From: JAAGZL01 sp050291365
GTDB lineage: Bacteria; Pseudomonadota; Gammaproteobacteria; Chromatiales; Chromatiaceae
Length of the DNA stretch: 8,476 bases
Reading direction: 5' to 3'
Assembly (NCBI GenBank): GCA_050291365.1
Contig: JBNKJS010000009.1
Coordinates: forward strand, 1 to 8,476
Shown here one piece after another: positions 6,096-8,476 of this stretch. Both the position numbers and the translations under genes were made by a program. The notes beneath the pieces were generated by a model. It was not told the DNA's origin, made no database searches, and worked only from the letters and a program-made list of their open reading frames with translations. The stretch's first letter is position 1. The number at the start of each line of letters is the position of its first letter.

Positions 6096-6994
6096 GTCCA
6101 AAGGTTGATGACAGCTTAATCGAGCGTTTTCTGGATGCCCTGTGGATGGAGCGCGGTCTTAGCCAGAATACCCTGTCAGCCTATCGTTCAGATCTAACCA
6201 AGTTCGCCATCTGGCTGGAGTCGAATACGGCTTGTTCCCTTGAGAAGGCTAAACGTCAGGATCTATTGGAGTATCTGGCAGAGCAGTCGATAAGGTCGAA
6301 AAAGCCGAGATCCACTGCGCGATTGCTCTCCTGCCTGCGTCAGTTTTACCAACATGCTCTACGTGAAGAGTGGGTTGAGGTTGATCCTAGCAGCCGTATA
6401 GATGCACCAAAACTGGGGCGCTCCCTACCCAAGTCTCTTACGGAGGAGGAGGTGGAGGCGCTGCTGGAAGCACCTGACCTGAAAACAGCAGAGGGGTTTC
6501 GTGATCGCACCATGCTGGAGATGCTGTATGCCACCGGTTTGCGGGTTTCAGAATTGGTTGGTTTGAGGATGGAGCAGGTGGGCATTGCTCAAGGTGTAGT
6601 TCGTGTTGTGGGCAAGGGTGATAAAGAGCGGTTGGTCCCGCTGGGTGAAGATGCAGTAGATTGGCTGGACAGGTTTCTCAAGGGTACTCGTCCAGAGTTG
6701 TTGAAGGAGCAGTTTTGCAGCGAGATATTTCCTACCCGTAGAGGTTCGGGTATGACCAGGCAGGCATTCTGGTACCGGATAAAAAAACATGCTCAGACCG
6801 CCGGCATCACCAAGCATCTATCTCCCCATACCTTGCGCCACGCCTTCGCTACCCACCTGCTGAATCATGGAGCTGATCTGCGGGTGGTGCAGATGCTGCT
6901 GGGGCACAGTGATCTCTCTACCACCCAGATCTATACCCATGTGGCCCAGGAGAGGTTGAAGTCATTGCATGCTATGCACCACCCTAGGGGATAG
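6092..6994 (+). CDS. xerD: site-specific tyrosine recombinase XerD
   Basis: XerD acts with XerC and FtsK at the dif site to resolve chromosome dimers at division. The 300 residues start with the SAM-like core-binding domain (about 7-90). The catalytic domain follows with the full set of residues: R151 in ATGLRVSELVGL, K175 in VVGKGDKERLVPLG, H246 and R249 in LSPHTLRHAFATHLLNHGA, H272 in LLGHSDLSTTQ, and nucleophile Y281 in IYTHV. The C-terminus HAMHHPRG and the tract DLRVVQMLLGHSDLSTTQI are typical of XerD rather than XerC or an integrase. It starts at GTG inside the ogt stop (GTGA overlap), consistent with translational coupling. No dif site was found in the window, which is expected because dif is normally distant. 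No phage or integron context is visible. Confidence 0.96.
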   Translation: MSPKVDDSLIERFLDALWMERGLSQNTLSAYRSDLTKFAIWLESNTACSLEKAKRQDLLEYLAEQSIRSKKPRSTARLLSCLRQFYQHALREEWVEVDPSSRIDAPKLGRSLPKSLTEEEVEALLEAPDLKTAEGFRDRTMLEMLYATGLRVSELVGLRMEQVGIAQGVVRVVGKGDKERLVPLGEDAVDWLDRFLKGTRPELLKEQFCSEIFPTRRGSGMTRQAFWYRIKKHAQTAGITKHLSPHTLRHAFATHLLNHGADLRVVQMLLGHSDLSTTQIYTHVAQERLKSLHAMHHPRG

Positions 6995-7003
6995 GCATAA
7001 CAG

Positions 7004-7017
7004 CAGTGATCAGTGAT
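7004..7017. repeat. tandem 7-bp repeat (CAGTGAT x2)
   Basis: CAGTGAT at 7004-7010 is repeated at 7011-7017 in the short gap between xerD and yajQ. This is probably a slippage duplication; no function is evident. Confidence 0.5.
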
Positions 7018-7084
7018 GCTTTACCTTCCTTGTTTGTCTCCCGATGTGATAGCCTTGCCCGATTATTATTTGAAACAGATAGTC

Positions 7085-7089
7085 AGGAG
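7085..7089 (+). promoter_or_regulatory. ribosome binding site that fixes the yajQ start
   Basis: AGGAG lies 7 bases before the ATG at 7097. That ATG gives the conserved YajQ N-terminus MPSFD. The longer frame beginning at 7013 would add 28 unconserved residues and would place this Shine-Dalgarno inside the gene. Confidence 0.75.
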
Positions 7090-7096
7090 TCTATAC

Positions 7097-7579
7097 ATGC
7101 CTTCATTTGATGTTGTCTCAGAAGTGGATCTGCAAGAGGTGCGCAATGCCGTGGATCAGGCCAGCCGGGAGGTGGGGACGCGTTTTGATTTCAAAGGCGT
7201 TGATGCAAAATTCGAGCTGACAGATGCTGATATAACCCTATCTGCAGAAGTTGAGTTCCAGCTGAATCAGATGATGGATATTTTGCGGCAGAAACTTGTC
7301 AAACGTAAAGTAGACACAGCCAGCATGGATATCAAGGATCCAGAAACAACCATCAATGCTGCCCGGCAACATGTGATCATCAAACAGGGCATAGATTCCG
7401 ATTCTGCCAAGAAGATGGTCAAGAATATCAAGGGTAGCAAGATCAAGGTTCAGGCCCAGATTCAGGGTGAGCAGGTAAGGGTTACCGGCAAGAAAAGGGA
7501 TGATCTGCAACAGGTTATGGCGCTACTCCGTGAGGCAGATTACGGCCTGCCGCTTCAGTTTACTAATTTTCGGGATTGA
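7097..7579 (+). CDS. yajQ: YajQ-family nucleotide-binding protein
   Basis: This is a cytoplasmic YajQ (UPF0234) protein. Family members bind nucleotides or RNA, and the Xanthomonas homologue is a cyclic di-GMP effector that works with a transcription factor; which activity applies here is unknown. From the ATG at 7097 it has 160 residues, the family's normal length. It begins MPSFDVVSEVDLQEVRNAVD, with SREVGTRFDFKG at 23-34, KQGID at 96-100, KIKVQAQIQGEQVRVTGKKR at 115-134, and the terminal QFTNFRD. The two halves fit the repeated two-domain fold of the family. It lies 102 bp after xerD with its own good ribosome binding site, and 3 bp before the DsbA-like gene. An internal promoter is possible, but I could not place one convincingly. 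Confidence 0.95.
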   Translation: MPSFDVVSEVDLQEVRNAVDQASREVGTRFDFKGVDAKFELTDADITLSAEVEFQLNQMMDILRQKLVKRKVDTASMDIKDPETTINAARQHVIIKQGIDSDSAKKMVKNIKGSKIKVQAQIQGEQVRVTGKKRDDLQQVMALLREADYGLPLQFTNFRD

Positions 7580-7582
7580 TAA

Positions 7583-8476
7583 ATGAAAAAGTTTATAGTT
7601 TTAGGGCTTGTTATGTTGTCTGGACAGGCCATTGCAGCGTCTGATGGTTCGTTACTTCCTGATGAGTCCAGCGTGATTGGAAAGGTCAATGGCAGTGAGA
7701 TCACTCTGGGGGATATACAGACCAGAAAGATCCATGAGCTGCGCAGTGATCTGTATAAGGAACTTGAGAATGCCTTTATCACTGAAGCGATAAAACGCCT
7801 CAGTAAAACGAACAAGGAGTTTAGTAAAATCTCTGTCCCAAAATTGAAGGAAGAGGATATTCGTAAGTTTTATATTGATAATGGTCTGAATGCGCGGGGA
7901 AGCTATGAACAGTTTGCGCCACAGATCAGGCAGTATCTATCTCAAATGTTGCAAGCAAGGGAAGAGTATAAGCTTTATCAAATGGCTGGAGATAAGGGTC
8001 AGGCCTCTAGCAGGTTGGTTGATCCGGGTGCGTTCGTTGTTACTGTTCCGGTGGAGACAGCATATATCCAAGGTGCCAAGGAGGGTAGTGTGATGTTATT
8101 GGAGTTCTCTGATTTTCAATGCCCATACTGTAAGAAGGTACAGCCAGCTCTGCAAAAACTGGTGGCAAAGTATCGTGATAAGGTGGCCTTTGGTTATCGG
8201 CATTTTCCGCTGGGCTTTCATCAGGAGGCGGATGAGTCAGCTATCGCCGCAGAGTGCGCTCGTGAGCAGGGCAAGTTTATGGAGATGCATAGCCGCCTGT
8301 ATAAGCAGCAGGGGCAACAGTCTATTAAGGATCTAAAGGATATTGCCAAAGATATAGGCGTTAAGGATATACAAAAGTTCAACACCTGCTTAACAGGGGA
8401 TAAGTATCGCAAGCTGCTTGAGCGTGATATTGAGGTAGCTGGATCTGTAGGCATTAGTGGCACCCCTGCATTTGTT
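7583..8476 (+). CDS. exported DsbA-like thiol oxidoreductase with SurA-like N-terminal region (partial)
   Basis: The frame stays open from ATG 7583 to the window end (298 codons), so the C-terminus is missing. Residues 1-18 form a signal peptide (MKK, hydrophobic core, AIA cleavage site), placing the protein in the periplasm. Residues ~31-85 begin VIGKVNGSEIT and resemble the N-terminal region of SurA/parvulin-type chaperones. A helical linker with an EEDIRKFY segment follows. From about 155 there is a DsbA-type thioredoxin domain with LLEFSDFQCPYC, active site C180-P-Y-C183, and the cis-proline loop GTPAFV at 293-298. The predicted role is disulfide formation or isomerisation in secreted proteins; direction and partner cannot be told from sequence. 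It starts 3 bp after yajQ, so it is probably co-transcribed, although the ribosome binding site is weak (CGGGA). The DsbC family is less likely because the N-terminus differs. Confidence 0.88.
   Translation, partial: MKKFIVLGLVMLSGQAIAASDGSLLPDESSVIGKVNGSEITLGDIQTRKIHELRSDLYKELENAFITEAIKRLSKTNKEFSKISVPKLKEEDIRKFYIDNGLNARGSYEQFAPQIRQYLSQMLQAREEYKLYQMAGDKGQASSRLVDPGAFVVTVPVETAYIQGAKEGSVMLLEFSDFQCPYCKKVQPALQKLVAKYRDKVAFGYRHFPLGFHQEADESAIAAECAREQGKFMEMHSRLYKQQGQQSIKDLKDIAKDIGVKDIQKFNTCLTGDKYRKLLERDIEVAGSVGISGTPAFV

Noticed and set aside
5799..6101. 100-codon minus-strand open frame
   Set aside because: It is antisense to ogt, whose active-site motifs are intact on the plus strand.
7055..7083. 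TTGCCC / GATAGT as a promoter for yajQ
   Set aside because: The implied transcript start would fall at or after the ribosome binding site, leaving no usable leader.
7013..7096. Longer 188-residue YajQ start
   Set aside because: The extra 28 residues do not match the family; ATG 7097 has AGGAG at the right distance and gives the conserved MPSFD start.
7890..8093. 67-codon plus-strand frame
   Set aside because: It lies in another frame inside the DsbA-like gene, which runs open from 7583 to the window end with clear motifs.
1..8476. CRISPR array, tRNA, rRNA, insertion sequence or defence island
   Set aside because: No regular repeat-spacer pattern, no transposase, no terminal inverted repeats and no tRNA-like cloverleaf were seen by eye; XerD is the housekeeping recombinase, not a mobile integrase.

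Overview
The window looks like ordinary chromosomal sequence from a gammaproteobacterium. The XerD, YajQ and YcgN-family (UPF0260) proteins read through with close resemblance to their enterobacterial counterparts as I remember them. A HypF maturase implies that the cell makes a [NiFe] hydrogenase. A rubrerythrin-like diiron protein fits a facultative, microaerobic or redox-stressed lifestyle. I cannot name the genus; a sulfur- or hydrogen-oxidising lineage is only a guess.

Layout. Positions 1-548 hold no convincing gene, only a stem-loop, a 9-bp tandem repeat and a strong dyad. hypF (549-2861, +) follows, then a terminator-like hairpin and an HPP-family membrane protein (2990-3937, +). A perfect 12-bp stem-loop at 3955-3983 separates this from two minus-strand genes: a rubrerythrin-like protein (3993-4475) and a YcgN-family Cys-cluster protein (4720-5178). 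A 437-bp AT-rich intergenic stretch (5179-5615) lies between the divergent ycgN and ogt and contains three DnaA-box matches within 35 bp. From 5616 to the right edge the genes run rightward: ogt, xerD, yajQ, and a DsbA-like exported thiol oxidoreductase cut by the window end.

How the genes relate. ogt and xerD overlap by 4 bp and are probably translationally coupled. yajQ has its own good ribosome binding site 102 bp later, and the DsbA-like gene follows after only 3 bp. Together these suggest one DNA-maintenance, regulatory and envelope-redox transcription unit, possibly with an internal promoter. HypF works on the cyanide ligands of hydrogenase, but no other hyp or hydrogenase gene is present here, so it depends on partners elsewhere.

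No CRISPR array, tRNA, rRNA, insertion sequence, defence system or obviously new multi-gene system is visible. The points most worth a second look are the DnaA-box cluster, the unassigned C-terminal region of the HPP protein, the two-part architecture of the DsbA-like protein, and the candidate FNR-type box upstream of the rubrerythrin-like gene.
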